In this document: piece after piece, positions 33,202 through 42,915 of the stretch
Layout of the letters: each line of letters begins with the position of its first letter
Numbering within the stretch: position 1 is the stretch's first letter
Source: Bauldia litoralis
Lineage (GTDB): Bacteria > Pseudomonadota > Alphaproteobacteria > Rhizobiales > Kaistiaceae
Length of the DNA: 64,000 nucleotides
Assembly (NCBI RefSeq): GCF_900104485.1
Contig: NZ_FMXQ01000002.1
Span: 620,001 to 684,000, forward strand
Reading direction: 5' to 3'
The notes under the pieces: generated by a model
What the model saw: the letters and a program-made list of their open reading frames with translations, nothing else
The model's database searches: none
Told to the model about the DNA's origin: nothing
Program-made: the position numbers and the translations under genes

Positions 33202-34134
33202 TCAGCCCAGCTTTGGCGAAGGGCGCCCCAGCGACAGGCACGCCGCCTTCAGGGTATTTGCCATCAGCAGGGCGATGGTCATCGGCCCGACACCGCCTGG
33301 AACCGGGGTAATGGCCGACGCCACCGCCGCGGCTTCGGCAAAGGCGACATCGCCGACCAGCCGGGTCTTGCCCTCCCCTTTTTCCGGCGCGGGAATGCGG
33401 TTGACCCCGACATCGATGACCGTGGCGCCGGGCTTGATCCAGTCTCCGCGCACCATCTCCTGCCGTCCGACCGCCGCGACAACAATATCGGCGCGCCGCA
33501 CCACAGCAGGAAGATCGCGGGTCCGCGAATGGGCGATGGTCACCGTGCAATTCTCGTTGAGCAGCAACTGGGCGACCGGCTTGCCGACCAGATTGGACCG
33601 ACCGACCACCACGGCCTCGAGCCCGCCGAGATCGTCGCCAAGCGTATCGCGGAGGAGGATCATGCAGCCTGCCGGCGTACAGGGAACCATTGCCTCGCCG
33701 GCGCCGCTGGCCAGCCGCCCTACATTGATCGGGTGAAATCCGTCGACGTCTTTCTCCGGGCGGATCGCCTCGATGACCCGGTTCTTGTCGATCTGCGCCG
33801 GCAGCGGCAGCTGGACGAGAATTCCATGGATCGCCGGGTCGTCGTTGAGCTCGCCGACCAGCCGCAGCATCGCCTCTTCGCTCGTATCGGCCGGCAGGGT
33901 GTGCTGGACGGAAACGAAGCCGAGCTCGTCCGCCTTGCGACCCTTGGCGCCAACATAGACCTGGCTCGCCGGATCGTCGCCGACCAGCACCACCGCCAGA
34001 CCGGGCACGACGCCCGTCTCATCCGTCAACCGGCGCGTCTCGAAAGCGATGCGCTCGATGACCCTGGCCGATACGGCCCGCCCGTCGATGGTCGCGGCAA
34101 TGCCGCTAGCGGAAGACGACGGTGCGTTCGCCAT
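33202..34134 (-). CDS. folD: Methylenetetrahydrofolate dehydrogenase/cyclohydrolase FolD
   Basis: 310-aa bifunctional cytoplasmic enzyme interconverting 5,10-methylene-, methenyl- and 10-formyl-tetrahydrofolate. [11 protein letters not shown] contains the catalytic Lys of the cyclohydrolase site, [10 protein letters not shown] and [14 protein letters not shown] are signature segments, and [17 protein letters not shown] is the Rossmann loop. FDPVGGVGPMT-like [14 protein letters not shown] closes the family pattern. It overlaps purU by 29 bases, so the pair is translated together and both act on the one-carbon folate pool. Confidence 0.95.
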   Translation of the reverse strand: MANAPSSSASGIAATIDGRAVSARVIERIAFETRRLTDETGVVPGLAVVLVGDDPASQVYVGAKGRKADELGFVSVQHTLPADTSEEAMLRLVGELNDDPAIHGILVQLPLPAQIDKNRVIEAIRPEKDVDGFHPINVGRLASGAGEAMVPCTPAGCMILLRDTLGDDLGGLEAVVVGRSNLVGKPVAQLLLNENCTVTIAHSRTRDLPAVVRRADIVVAAVGRQEMVRGDWIKPGATVIDVGVNRIPAPEKGEGKTRLVGDVAFAEAAAVASAITPVPGGVGPMTIALLMANTLKAACLSLGRPSPKLG

Positions 34135-34966
34135 TGATCAGGACCCTGTGTTCAAGATGGAATTTGATCGCCCGCGCCAGCACGGCCGCCTCGATGTCGC
34201 CGCCGATCGCCAGGAACTCTTCGGGCGACATCGAATGATCGACCCGCCCGACATCCTGCTCGATGATCGGGCCGGCATCGAGCACTGGCGTCACGTAATG
34301 CGCGGTCGCGCCGATAAGCTTGACGCCCCGGGCATGCGCCTGGTGATAGGGCTTTGCTCCGACGAAGCTCGGCAGGAACGAGTGATGGATGTTGATGGCG
34401 CGCCCGGCCAGTTCGCTGGCGAATCCCTCGGAGAGGATCTGCATGTAGCGGGCCAGCACCACCAGGTCGATGCGCTCGGCCGCGATCAGCGCGGACAGCC
34501 GGGCTTCCTGCTCGGCCTTGGTATCGCGTGTCACCGGCAGGTGCAGGTAGTCGACGCCTTCGGCCTCGACACGCCGCCGCATCGTCTCATGGTTCGAGGC
34601 CACGGCGACGAGTTCCATCGGCAGGTGACCGATCGAATTGCGGTAAAGCAGGTCGTTGAGGCAGTGACCGAACTTCGACACCAGGATCAGCACGCGCGGC
34701 TTCACCGCCAGGTCATGGACCTGCCAATCGAAACCGTAACCGGTGGCGACCGGCTCGAAGCCGCTCGAAAAGGCCTCGGCGGTGAAATGCTCCGGGGCCG
34801 AGAACGACACGCGCATGAAGAAGCGCTCGGTCTCCGGATCGCCGTATTGGGCGCTTTCGACGATATTGCAGCCCTGCGACGCGATGCTGTTGGCGACCGC
34901 GGCGACGATGCCGCGCCGGTCGTGGCAGGAAAGCGTCAGGACAAACCGCGCGGCTTTTGCGGGCAT
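34106..34966 (-). CDS. purU: Formyltetrahydrofolate deformylase PurU
   Basis: 286-aa enzyme releasing formate from 10-formyl-THF. An N-terminal ACT domain ([20 protein letters not shown], 10-29) is followed by a formyl-transferase fold with [20 protein letters not shown] and [20 protein letters not shown], carrying the catalytic His and Asp. The ACT domain binds glycine/methionine effectors in the E. coli enzyme. It is first in the purU-folD pair. In Alphaproteobacteria this pair often goes with glycine-betaine or methyl-group breakdown, but no such genes are adjacent here. Confidence 0.93.
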   Translation of the reverse strand: MPAKAARFVLTLSCHDRRGIVAAVANSIASQGCNIVESAQYGDPETERFFMRVSFSAPEHFTAEAFSSGFEPVATGYGFDWQVHDLAVKPRVLILVSKFGHCLNDLLYRNSIGHLPMELVAVASNHETMRRRVEAEGVDYLHLPVTRDTKAEQEARLSALIAAERIDLVVLARYMQILSEGFASELAGRAINIHHSFLPSFVGAKPYHQAHARGVKLIGATAHYVTPVLDAGPIIEQDVGRVDHSMSPEEFLAIGGDIEAAVLARAIKFHLEHRVLINGERTVVFR

Positions 34967-35180
34967 GGTTCGATTGCTCGGTCGGAGAGACGGTCAGGGC
35001 GAAAACCACTACCGCCGTCGCGGGCTACGGGCAACCGATTGGATTGGCGCCGCGCCGATTTGCCCCGAACCGGCCTGAGAAGCGCAATATGCCAAGGCCG
35101 CGCGGTCAGGCTCAAAATTCCTGCGAAACAGGCTGAAATGCTATAGCCCCGTATCAAACGAATCTTCGAGAACCCGACCC

Positions 35181-35948
35181 ATGGCAGATATCGACCAGAC
35201 CAACGCCAAGAAGCTCGCCTTGCTTATCGACGCGGATAACGTGCGCGCCACCTTCCTGCCGATCATCATTCGCGAGGCTTCGGCCATCGGCACCATCGTC
35301 GTCCGGCGGGTCTACGGCCATTTCGCCAGCGCCTCGATGGCGTCGTGGCAAAAGCTCCTGCACGAATACGCCCTCACCCCGGTCCACGTGCCGCCGGCGT
35401 CGCGCGGCAAGAACGCCTCCGACATGCGTCTCGCCATCGAGGCGATGGACCTGCTTCACCAGAAGCACCTGCAGGGCATCTGCATCGCCTCCAGCGACAG
35501 CGATTTCACGTCGCTTGCCAGCCGCATCCGTGAGGACGGGCTGGAGGTCATCGGCTTCGGTGAGAAGAAGACGACCGCCCCTTACGTCGCCGCCTGCGAC
35601 CGCTTCTTCTATTGCGACCTCCTGCTGGACCAGGAGAAGGAAGAGAAGACGCCCAAACCGGAACGGACCCGCAAGGCGGCCAAGCCGGCAAGGCCGACAC
35701 TGCCGACCGACGAGATCTTCGACGCCCTCGAGGATGCTTCCGGCGATGACGGATGGGCGCGGTTGGGCACGGTCGGCCAGGTGCTGATCAAGCGCATGCC
35801 CGATTTCGACCCGCGCAACTACGGCTACAAGAAGCTGAGCGATCTCTTCGCCGACCTGAAGAGCGTCGAATCCCGGCGACTCGAATCCACCAACGGCTCC
35901 GCCCTCATGGTCCGGCGCAAGCCGACCGCGAAACCCCGGTCTGCCTGA
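35181..35948 (+). CDS. NYN (LabA-like) nuclease-type protein with C-terminal LOTUS domain
   Basis: 255-aa protein with an N-terminal PIN-like NYN domain (1-145): LLIDADNV (D17, D19), D81, and SSDSDFTSL (D106, D108) supply the acidic metal site of RNases in this family. A charged linker rich in Lys, Pro and Arg (155-178) leads to an OST-HTH/LOTUS domain (about 180-248, [13 protein letters not shown]). LOTUS domains bind RNA, including G-rich or structured RNA. The combination suggests an RNA-binding ribonuclease. It is a single gene 90 bases before the NAD kinase gene. Targets are unknown. Confidence 0.8.
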   Translation: MADIDQTNAKKLALLIDADNVRATFLPIIIREASAIGTIVVRRVYGHFASASMASWQKLLHEYALTPVHVPPASRGKNASDMRLAIEAMDLLHQKHLQGICIASSDSDFTSLASRIREDGLEVIGFGEKKTTAPYVAACDRFFYCDLLLDQEKEEKTPKPERTRKAAKPARPTLPTDEIFDALEDASGDDGWARLGTVGQVLIKRMPDFDPRNYGYKKLSDLFADLKSVESRRLESTNGSALMVRRKPTAKPRSA

Positions 35949-36037
35949 CGCGGGATCGACCGCGTCAGGGACGGCGACGACGCGTTGGAAATCCGGCGGC
36001 GCCGTGCTACCCCGACGCCGCGACCGCGGGAGGGATC

Positions 36038-36826
36038 ATGGCAGCCAGGCCGAAGGCACGGAAACGGAAGGCGATCGCCTTCATCGCCGCCGACACCAGC
36101 GAGGCGAAGGCGGCGCGCGACCGGCTGATCGCTCGCTATGGCGGCGTGACGCCAGGCAAGGCGGATATTGTCGTGGCGCTCGGCGGCGACGGCTTCATGC
36201 TGCAGACCCTCCATCGGTTCATGAATACCGGCACGCCGATCTACGGAATGAACTGCGGCTCGGTCGGCTTCCTGATGAACGAGTTCCGGGCGACCGGTCT
36301 GCGCGGCCGCCTCGACACCGCGCTCAGCAGCGTCGTTCGCCCGCTGGCCATGGTCGCGACCGACCGCAACGGCAAGGAACACACCGCCTTCGCGATCAAC
36401 GAGGTATCGCTGCTCCGCCAGTCCTACCAGGCCGCGAAGTTGCGCATCGCCATCGACGGCAAGGTGCGGATGGAGGAACTCATCTGCGACGGCATCCTCG
36501 TCGCCACGCCCGCCGGCAGCACCGCCTATAACCTCTCGGCCCATGGCCCGATCCTGCCGATCTATGCGCCGTTGCTGGCGATCACGCCGATCAGCGCGTT
36601 CCGCCCGCGAACCTGGCGTGGCGCCCTCGTGCCGGACCGGGTCGAGATCAGGATCGAGATGCTCGAAGCGAAGAAGCGCCCGGTCAACGTCGTCGCCGAC
36701 AATGTCGAGTTCAAGTCGGTCGTCGACGTCACCATCAAGCAGGAGCTCAAGGCGCAGAGTGTCATCATGTTCGACCCGGACCATTCCTGGGACGAACGAA
36801 TTCTCTCCGAGCAGTTTCGCTACTAG
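36038..36826 (+). CDS. nadK: NAD kinase
   Basis: 262-aa ATP- or polyphosphate-dependent NAD kinase producing NADP. GGDG lies at residues 49-52 with catalytic D51, [10 protein letters not shown] carries the NE motif, and TPAGSTAYN binds the dinucleotide. The N terminus is short, as in rhizobial NadK. The ATG at 36038 follows GGGAGGG; upstream in-frame codons are not conserved. It converges with the DUF2336 gene over a gap of 12 bases. Confidence 0.93.
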   Translation: MAARPKARKRKAIAFIAADTSEAKAARDRLIARYGGVTPGKADIVVALGGDGFMLQTLHRFMNTGTPIYGMNCGSVGFLMNEFRATGLRGRLDTALSSVVRPLAMVATDRNGKEHTAFAINEVSLLRQSYQAAKLRIAIDGKVRMEELICDGILVATPAGSTAYNLSAHGPILPIYAPLLAITPISAFRPRTWRGALVPDRVEIRIEMLEAKKRPVNVVADNVEFKSVVDVTIKQELKAQSVIMFDPDHSWDERILSEQFRY

Positions 36827-36838
36827 GGCAGGCTCGCG

Positions 36839-37978
36839 TCAGGCCGCGCTGGCGATCCGACCGTAATCGCGCGCGGCGACACGCGCCTGATCGGCGGCGA
36901 ACCGTCTCAGCATCGCCGTCAGCTCGTTGACCTCGCCGTCGGTGATATCCCGGTAGCGCGACAACACCGTCTCGACCATGTGCAGCGTGAAGCGATAGCG
37001 ATCGCGCGGACCGCCCCGTTCGGCGATTTCGCGGCAGGTCTCGATCGCCGTGGCGAAGGCCTCGAACGCCATCGGCGGCAATCCCGCCTTGTCATAGAGC
37101 GCGCGAAAGCCCTGGTTCCGTCCGGCGCGGATGAGACTTGCCACCCGCGCCTCGGGAACATGGGAGAGGACCGACAACGCCGTCTCGAACACGGCGACAT
37201 TTCCGGCGCAGACTGCGCGTAACAGCAGCGCCGTCGTCAATTGGCCGGTCACCCGCAGATGCTCGACCAGCGGCACCAGTTCGTCGGTTTCCGTCTCGGC
37301 GGCGAGCGCCACGGTTGCCCGGTCGCAGGCCTCGCGCGTCAGCGTGCGCGCCCGATCCTCGCTCACCCAGGCCTTGCCGACGACCATCTCGCCGAGCGCG
37401 CAGCTCAGCCGCTGGATCAGGAGTTGCCGGACATCGGGCGGCAGGCCCGGTCGTTGAAGCAGCGCTTCCCGGATCTCCGCATCGTCACCGAAGCGTTCCG
37501 CCATCCGCCGCAGGCTGATCCGCGCGATCATGGCGCCGTCGTTATGAACGAGCGTCAGGCATGTATCCCGCTCCCCGACCTCAGCGATGGCCGCCGACAC
37601 GGCGCTGGACAGCCGCGGTCGGCTGGCGACGGCGGTCTGGAGTGCCGGTTCGGCGCCGGCCGCGATATCGACAAGTTCGGCATCGACGAAGACCGGTGAC
37701 CGCGACAGCACCAGCGCGCCGATCTCGGTCGCGTCGGTTGCCAGCGCCAGCATGATATGGCGCGGCGCCTCAAGCCCGGCGGCAAGCGACCTGGCGAGCG
37801 CAAGACGGACCTCGGCCGATGGGTCGTCGAGGACGATCGTCATCGCCGCTTCCATCTCGCTCAGCGTCTCATCGTCGATATCGGAAAAGAGATAGGCACG
37901 GCCCAGCGACGCCACGGCTTCGGCTCGCCGGGGTGTCGGCGCCGTTTCCATCCAATGGAGAAATTGCTGAACGATCAT
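36839..37978 (-). CDS. DUF2336 domain-containing protein
   Basis: 379-aa, all-helical cytoplasmic protein of the alphaproteobacterial DUF2336 family. HEAT-like helical pairs are visible (SAEVRLALARSLAAGLEAPR, followed by HIMLALATDATEIGALVLSR). No catalytic residues stand out. Some DUF2336 members have been linked to motility and cell-cycle control, but nothing nearby tests that here. The start has 164 bases of intergenic DNA upstream, containing a TTAACGATCGGTTCACC stretch that may be part of its promoter. Confidence 0.8.
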   Translation of the reverse strand: MIVQQFLHWMETAPTPRRAEAVASLGRAYLFSDIDDETLSEMEAAMTIVLDDPSAEVRLALARSLAAGLEAPRHIMLALATDATEIGALVLSRSPVFVDAELVDIAAGAEPALQTAVASRPRLSSAVSAAIAEVGERDTCLTLVHNDGAMIARISLRRMAERFGDDAEIREALLQRPGLPPDVRQLLIQRLSCALGEMVVGKAWVSEDRARTLTREACDRATVALAAETETDELVPLVEHLRVTGQLTTALLLRAVCAGNVAVFETALSVLSHVPEARVASLIRAGRNQGFRALYDKAGLPPMAFEAFATAIETCREIAERGGPRDRYRFTLHMVETVLSRYRDITDGEVNELTAMLRRFAADQARVAARDYGRIASAA

Positions 37979-38142
37979 TTGCGTCTCTCAGACTGCAGCC
38001 CACATGCTGCGCCAAACAGATTAACGATCGGTTCACCATAGGATTGGCAGGATTCCGGCCCTCACGGGTCCGCGCGCAGGCGCAAGAAGACGCCAGCCGG
38101 GCGCTGGTCACGTCGAATCGAAACCGCTTCGGGAGAGCAGGC

Positions 38143-38724
38143 CTAGCCGGCGCCAGGCGTCGGTTGCCAGTAATCGACGATGTCGGCGAGATCTGGCCGC
38201 GGCCGGTCGGCGGGCGGCACTGTCGGCGTGCCGACATGGACGAAGCCGACGAACTTCTCGCCCTCGCGCAGACCGAGAATCCGCCCGGCCTCCGCGTCAT
38301 AGGAGATCCATTCGGTCACCCAGTGCGCGGCGAAGCCGAGGGCATGGGCGGCCATCACGGCCAGCATCGCCGCATTGCCGGCCGACAGGAGTTGCTCGAA
38401 TTCCGGAATCTTTGGATGCGGCGCGGCGCGACTGACAACGCCGATCACCAGCGGCGCCCGCGCCAGGCGGCCCCGCTCCTCCTCGATGCGCTTGGCATCG
38501 GCCTCGGGATTCCGACGCTGGTAGAGCACCGCCAGTGCCTCGCCGGCCGCAAGCCGCGCCTCGCCCTGAAACACGATGAAGCGCCACGGCGCGAGCTTGC
38601 CGTGGTCCGGCACGCGCGAGGCAATGGTCAGGATGTCGTCGAGTTGCACCTGATCCGGCCCGGGCGCCCCGAGGAACGGCGCGGTGATCGACCGGCGGGT
38701 TTTCAGAAGTTCGAGTGCGTCCAT
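38143..38724 (-). CDS. Nitroreductase family protein
   Basis: 193-aa FMN-dependent nitroreductase-fold protein (YdjA-like size). RRSITAPFLGAPGPD (8-22) is the N-terminal FMN-binding arm, RVPDHGKLAPWRFIVF follows, and GFAAHWVTEWISYD is the conserved second half. It would use NAD(P)H to reduce nitro or quinone compounds. The ATG at 38724 aligns with the family N terminus; a longer reading through 38838 crosses the metY terminator and is unlikely. It is downstream of metY on the same strand. Confidence 0.85.
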   Translation of the reverse strand: MDALELLKTRRSITAPFLGAPGPDQVQLDDILTIASRVPDHGKLAPWRFIVFQGEARLAAGEALAVLYQRRNPEADAKRIEEERGRLARAPLVIGVVSRAAPHPKIPEFEQLLSAGNAAMLAVMAAHALGFAAHWVTEWISYDAEAGRILGLREGEKFVGFVHVGTPTVPPADRPRPDLADIVDYWQPTPGAG

Positions 38725-38751
38725 GGATCCAGTTCGCCGGAGGGTGTGGTC

Positions 38752-38778
38752 GCCCGGCCGGCACAGCACCGGCCGGGC
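38752..38778 (-). terminator. Terminator after metY
   Basis: Arms GCCCGGCCGG (38752-38761) and CCGGCCGGGC (38769-38778) form a perfect 10-base stem with a seven-base loop, 11 bases past the metY stop. No T run, so strength is uncertain. Confidence 0.6.
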
Positions 38779-38788
38779 ATTGGTGAGG

Positions 38789-40075
38789 TCAGGTCTTGGC
38801 CAGGGCCTGGTCGAGGTCGGCGATGATGTCGGCGACATCCTCGATACCCACCGACAGGCGGATCATCTCCGGTCCGGCGCCGGCGGCCTTGCGCTGCTCT
38901 TCGGTGAGCTGGCTGTGGGTCGTCGACCATGGATGGATGATCAGGCTCCGCGTGTCGCCGAGGTTGGCCAGATGCGAGAACAATTCGACCTCGGCGACAA
39001 CCTTGACGCCCGCCTCCGCACCGCCCTCGACACCGAAGGTCAGCACCGCGCCGGCACCCTTCGGGCAGTACTTCTGGGCAAGCTTGTTGTAGCGATCGCC
39101 CGCCAGTCCGGCATAGCTCACCCAGGTCACCTTGGGATGAGCGGCGAGGTATTCGGCCACCGCCTTGGCGTTGTCCGAATGCCTCTGCATGCGCAGCGGC
39201 AGCGTCTCGGAACCGGTCAGGATGAGGAACGAGTTGAACGGCGAGATCGCCGGGCCAAGGTCGCGAAGGCCGAGCACGCGACAGGCGATGGCGAAGGCGA
39301 AGTTGCCGAAGGTCTCGCCGAGCACCATGCCGTTATATTCCGGCCGCGGTTGCGACAGCATCGGATAGCGGTCGGACGCCATCCAGTTGAACTTGCCGCC
39401 ATCGACGATCATGCCGCCGATCGAATTGCCGTGGCCGCCGATGAACTTCGTCATCGAATGCAGAACGATGTCTGCCCCGTGGTCCAGCGGCTTGCAGAGG
39501 TATGGCGTCGCCAGGGTGTTATCGACGATCAGCGGCACGCCGGCCCGCTTGGCGACGGCGGCAATCGCCTCGATGTCGGTAACGACACCGCCGGGATTGG
39601 CGATCGACTCGATGAAGATCGCCTTGGTCTTCGGCGACACGGCGCGCTCGAAGCTTTCGACATCGTCGATGTCGGCCCATTTGACGTTCCAGCCGAAGCT
39701 CTTGAACGAATGGTTGAACTGGTTGATCGACCCGCCATAGAGCTGGCGAGCGGCGATGAATTCGTCGCCCGGCGACATCATCGCATGCAGCGTGACAAGC
39801 TGGGCGGCATGGCCCGAAGCCACGGCGAGACCGGCCGTGCCGCCTTCAAGGGCGGCCATGCGCTCCTCGATCACGCCGCTGGTCGGGCTCATGATCCGCG
39901 TATAGATGTTGCCGAAAGCCTGCAGGCCAAACAGCGACGCGGCGTGTTCCGCGTCATTAAAGACATAGCCGGTCGTCTGATAGATCGGGGTGATCCGGGC
40001 GCCGGTGGTCGGGTCAGGCTGGGCGCCTGCGTGAACCGCCAGAGTGGCAAATCCAGGAACGCGGTCTTCACTCAT
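38789..40075 (-). CDS. metY: O-acetylhomoserine sulfhydrylase/aminocarboxypropyltransferase MetY
   Basis: 428-aa PLP enzyme of the Cys/Met metabolism family. The PLP lysine is K210 in LHSMTKFIGGHGNS. ALEGGTAGLAVASGHAAQL and IYTRIMSPTSGVIEERM are MetY-type segments, and the length suits MetY rather than the shorter MetB/MetC. It makes homocysteine directly from O-acetylhomoserine and sulfide. The 145-base leader to the CoA-binding gene carries no SAM-riboswitch signature that I can recognise. Confidence 0.92.
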   Translation of the reverse strand: MSEDRVPGFATLAVHAGAQPDPTTGARITPIYQTTGYVFNDAEHAASLFGLQAFGNIYTRIMSPTSGVIEERMAALEGGTAGLAVASGHAAQLVTLHAMMSPGDEFIAARQLYGGSINQFNHSFKSFGWNVKWADIDDVESFERAVSPKTKAIFIESIANPGGVVTDIEAIAAVAKRAGVPLIVDNTLATPYLCKPLDHGADIVLHSMTKFIGGHGNSIGGMIVDGGKFNWMASDRYPMLSQPRPEYNGMVLGETFGNFAFAIACRVLGLRDLGPAISPFNSFLILTGSETLPLRMQRHSDNAKAVAEYLAAHPKVTWVSYAGLAGDRYNKLAQKYCPKGAGAVLTFGVEGGAEAGVKVVAEVELFSHLANLGDTRSLIIHPWSTTHSQLTEEQRKAAGAGPEMIRLSVGIEDVADIIADLDQALAKT

Positions 40076-40220
40076 TGTCGTTTCCCTCCGTCAACGGGCA
40101 CTCATGGCCCTTGCAATGGCGGCATATCCGTACCGGGGAACCGGAAGAAAACCAAACCCTCAAAGGTCGTCGGATCGACGCAACGGGAAATTTCCTTCTC
40201 ATCGCGTCGGATGACCGAAG

Positions 40221-40757
40221 CTATTCCTTCCCCGGGATCCGCATCCGCTGAAAGGTCGAGGGGGCTTGTCGTGCCCGCGAGCTGAGCCGGCGGGAGTTCA
40301 CCCCGAACCACCCGATCTCCCCGCAAAGCCGGCCGAACTCGATTTTCGGACAGCGGTTCATGATCACCGTCAGGCCGGCCGCTTCCGCCTTGGCCGCCGC
40401 GACGTCGTTGCGGACGCCGAGTTGCATCCAGATCACCCTCGGTCGGGGATCGAGCGCGAGCGCCTCGTCAACAATGCCGTCGGCCGCATCGGACCGCCGG
40501 AAGATGTCGATCATGTCAATCGGCTCCGGAATGTCGGCGAGGCTGGCATAGACCTTCTGGCCAAGCAGATCCTTGCCGGCCTGGCCGGGATTGACCGGAA
40601 TGACCCGAAACCCCTGACCCAGCAGGTATTTCATCACCAGATGGGCCGGCCGCGCCGTGTTCGGCGTCGCCCCCACCATGGCGATCGTCTTGACGGATCG
40701 CAGGATCGAGGAAATCAGGTCGTCGGGATAGTCGAGGTCGCGGGGTTGAGCGGTCAT
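40221..40757 (-). CDS. CoA-binding domain protein (YccU-like)
   Basis: 178-aa single-domain protein with a succinyl-CoA-synthetase-type Rossmann fold. VKTIAMVGATPNTARPAHLV is the nucleotide/CoA loop, GFRVIPVNPGQAGKDLLGQK and VIWMQLGVRND follow, and NRCPKIEFGRL near the C terminus is the YccU-family signature. No catalytic partner domain is present. Function is unknown, though the fold suggests CoA or NAD sensing. It is upstream of metY on the same strand and divergent from rplM. Confidence 0.85.
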   Translation of the reverse strand: MTAQPRDLDYPDDLISSILRSVKTIAMVGATPNTARPAHLVMKYLLGQGFRVIPVNPGQAGKDLLGQKVYASLADIPEPIDMIDIFRRSDAADGIVDEALALDPRPRVIWMQLGVRNDVAAAKAEAAGLTVIMNRCPKIEFGRLCGEIGWFGVNSRRLSSRARQAPSTFQRMRIPGKE

Positions 40758-40840
40758 TGAAACTAACTGGGCGGGCAACCCCGCGTCCGCAAGAGCGCAA
40801 TCAAATGTCTGGCCGCCGGGTATAGTCGATTGAGGATCGC

Positions 40841-40866
40841 TTATGCGGTATCTTTTTACCGCATAA
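40841..40866. promoter_or_regulatory. Perfect palindrome upstream of rplM
   Basis: TTATGCGGTA (40841-40850) and TACCGCATAA (40857-40866) are perfect inverted repeats around TCTTTT. They lie in the gap between two divergent genes, 43 bases before the rplM -35. That position suggests an operator rather than a terminator. Confidence 0.55.
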
Positions 40867-40908
40867 ACATCAAACTGAAATGATTGCGCTTTTCGCCGAT
40901 GAAACTCC

Positions 40909-40937
40909 TTGACGTGCTGCCCTGCGGCGACTAGAAG
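40909..40937 (+). promoter_or_regulatory. Housekeeping promoter of rplM-rpsI
   Basis: TTGACG (40909-40914), a 17-base spacer and TAGAAG (40932-40937) match a sigma-70 promoter and lie about 55 bases before the rplM ATG. Confidence 0.6.
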
Positions 40938-40991
40938 CTGCCCCGGACACGCGCCGCCGGCGCGACATTTCTCTTTGCACGGATACGATCC

Positions 40992-41456
40992 ATGAAGACC
41001 TTTTCCGCCAAGCCCGCGGAAGTCGAGAAGAAATGGGTGATTATCGACGCCGAGAACGCCGTTGTCGGCCGCCTCGCCGCGATTGTCGCCCGCAGGCTTC
41101 GGGGCAAGCACCTGCCGATCTTCACGCCTCACGTCGATTGCGGCGATAACGTCATCATCATCAATGCTGACCGCATCGTCCTGACCGGGCGCAAGCGCCA
41201 GGACAAGACCTACTACTGGCACACCGGCCACATCGGCGGCATCAAGCAGCGCACGGCCCGGCAGATCCTCGAGGGCAAGTTCCCCGAGCGCGTCGTCGAG
41301 AAGGCTGTCCAGCGGATGATGCCGGAAGGCCCCCTCGCCCGCCGTCAACTGAAGAATCTCCGCGTTTATGCGGGCTCCGAACATCCGCATGAAGCCCAGC
41401 AGCCGGAGAAGATCGACATCAGCGCGATGAGCGCCAAGAACGTAAGGACAGCCTGA
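40992..41456 (+). CDS. rplM: Ribosomal protein L13
   Basis: 154-aa protein of the large ribosomal subunit. It begins [20 protein letters not shown] and contains the L13 signature around [20 protein letters not shown] near residues 117-136. L13 is an early-assembly protein that contacts 23S rRNA. It precedes rpsI by two bases, the conserved bacterial rplM-rpsI operon. As a vertically inherited gene it is a good marker for placing the organism. Confidence 0.98.
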   Translation: MKTFSAKPAEVEKKWVIIDAENAVVGRLAAIVARRLRGKHLPIFTPHVDCGDNVIIINADRIVLTGRKRQDKTYYWHTGHIGGIKQRTARQILEGKFPERVVEKAVQRMMPEGPLARRQLKNLRVYAGSEHPHEAQQPEKIDISAMSAKNVRTA

Positions 41457-41458
41457 TC

Positions 41459-41929
41459 ATGGCAGCCGACCTCCAGTCCCTCCAGGACCTCGCGCCCCAG
41501 GAAGAGCCGGCAGCCCCGGTTCATGTCCAGAAGCTCGACGGCCTCGGCCGCGCCTACGCCACCGGCAAGCGCAAGGACGCGGTCGCCCGCGTCTGGCTGA
41601 CGCCCGGCGCCGGCCGCATCATCGTCAACAACAAGGACTTCACCGAATTCTTTGCCCGGCCGGTCCTCCAGATGATCGTCCAGCAGCCGATCGTGCATGC
41701 TGAGCGCAGCGGCCAGTTCGACGTCAAGGCGACCGTTTCCGGCGGCGGCCTGTCCGGCCAGGCCGGCGCGCTCCGCCACGGCATCTCCAAGGCGCTCACC
41801 TACTACGAGCCGGAGCTGCGCGGAGTCCTCAAGAAGGGCGGCTTCCTGACCCGCGACTCGCGTACCGTCGAGCGAAAGAAGTACGGCAAGGCCAAGGCCC
41901 GCCGGTCGTTCCAGTTCTCCAAGCGCTGA
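41459..41929 (+). CDS. rpsI: Ribosomal protein S9
   Basis: 156-aa small-subunit protein. The first 30 residues are an acidic extension of the kind found in alphaproteobacterial S9 ([20 protein letters not shown]), followed by the core [18 protein letters not shown] and the signature [19 protein letters not shown]. The basic C-terminal tail [17 protein letters not shown] reaches the decoding centre. A strong terminator follows. Confidence 0.98.
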   Translation: MAADLQSLQDLAPQEEPAAPVHVQKLDGLGRAYATGKRKDAVARVWLTPGAGRIIVNNKDFTEFFARPVLQMIVQQPIVHAERSGQFDVKATVSGGGLSGQAGALRHGISKALTYYEPELRGVLKKGGFLTRDSRTVERKKYGKAKARRSFQFSKR

Positions 41930-41952
41930 TATTCCCGCGCAGGATCGGAACC

Positions 41953-41984
41953 AGGGGGCGGGCCAGCCGGCGCGCCCCCTTTTT
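41953..41984 (+). terminator. Rho-independent terminator after rpsI
   Basis: Arms AGGGGGCG (41953-41960) and CGCCCCCT (41973-41980) flank a 12-base loop, with a run of five T at 41980-41984. It ends the rplM-rpsI transcript. Confidence 0.85.
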
Positions 41985-42025
41985 CTATTGTCGCTTCGCT
42001 ATTCGGCAGCGGATTCCCCGCCACC

Positions 42026-42904
42026 ATGACCACAACGCCAAGGATCAGGGAATTGCTTGGGCTGCGCGCCATCGGCGCGCGGCAGCGGCGCGCCGAGCGC
42101 AAGCTCGACTTCATTGGCATCGGCGCCCAGAAGACCGGCACCACGACGCTCCACCAGTTGCTCGACCTGCATCCGCAGATCGAGATGTATCGGCGCAAGG
42201 AGCTTCACTGGTTCGAGAAGGATCGCCAATTCGGCGACGACCACAGGCCGAAGGCCGGCACCTATGACGACCTGCACCGTCACTTCTATTTCGACCGCCA
42301 GATCACCGGCGAGATCACGCCGGTCTATATCTACTGGCGTCACGCGGTCGAAAGGATCCACGCCTATAATCCGGATATCCGGATCTTCGTCCTGCTGCGG
42401 AGCCCGGTGAAACGGGCCTATTCGCAATGGGGACACTACGTTCGCAAGAGCCGGCGGCCGAAGTTCCGCAACCTCAACATCGGCCCGTTCCAGAAGCGCG
42501 TCCGGCGTGAGATCGAAGCGATGCAGCGCAATCCGGATTACCAGAATGTGCGCCGCTCGCAGATTGGAAGGAGCCTCTACGCCAACCAGATTCGGCGGGT
42601 GAAGGCGTTGTTTCCGCCGGAGCATCTCCTGTTCGTCAAGTCGGAGGATTTCTTCGCCGACCAGCTCGGCGTCACCGACGACGTCTGCCGCTTCCTCGGC
42701 GTCGCGCCATTGTCGGATTTCGGCCACCCGGCGCCGGTTCACGACAATGTCGGGGTGGTGCCGCCGATCGGCATCGACGACTGGAACGCGGCTTATGAGT
42801 ATCTTGCCGCGGATATCGACGCGGTCGAGCAGGAACTCGGCTGGGACTGCTCCGACTGGCGGCGGCCGCCTGCGCCGAAGAGCGACGACAAGCAGAATGC
42901 GTGA
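42026..42904 (+). CDS. Sulfotransferase family protein
   Basis: 292-aa PAPS-dependent sulfotransferase fold. GAQKTGTTTL (33-42) binds the 5'-phosphosulfate and FVLLRSPVKRAYSQWGHYV holds R125 and S133 that bind the 3'-phosphate. GEITPVYIYW is the third conserved region. The group is related to heparan-sulfate-type sulfotransferases, so the acceptor may be a glycan, but nothing here identifies it. It has no signal peptide. It sits between rpsI and the agmatinase gene, where its stop is 11 bases before the agmatinase start, and it lies about 4.3 kb from the nearest exopolysaccharide gene. Confidence 0.85.
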   Translation: MTTTPRIRELLGLRAIGARQRRAERKLDFIGIGAQKTGTTTLHQLLDLHPQIEMYRRKELHWFEKDRQFGDDHRPKAGTYDDLHRHFYFDRQITGEITPVYIYWRHAVERIHAYNPDIRIFVLLRSPVKRAYSQWGHYVRKSRRPKFRNLNIGPFQKRVRREIEAMQRNPDYQNVRRSQIGRSLYANQIRRVKALFPPEHLLFVKSEDFFADQLGVTDDVCRFLGVAPLSDFGHPAPVHDNVGVVPPIGIDDWNAAYEYLAADIDAVEQELGWDCSDWRRPPAPKSDDKQNA

Positions 42905-42915
42905 ATGAGGAAGCC

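Noticed and set aside
40076-40220. Possible SAM-II riboswitch before metY
   Set aside because: The leader lacks the conserved GCTTGC...AAACAAG...GCTAAA blocks I would require, and no pseudoknot pairing was evident.
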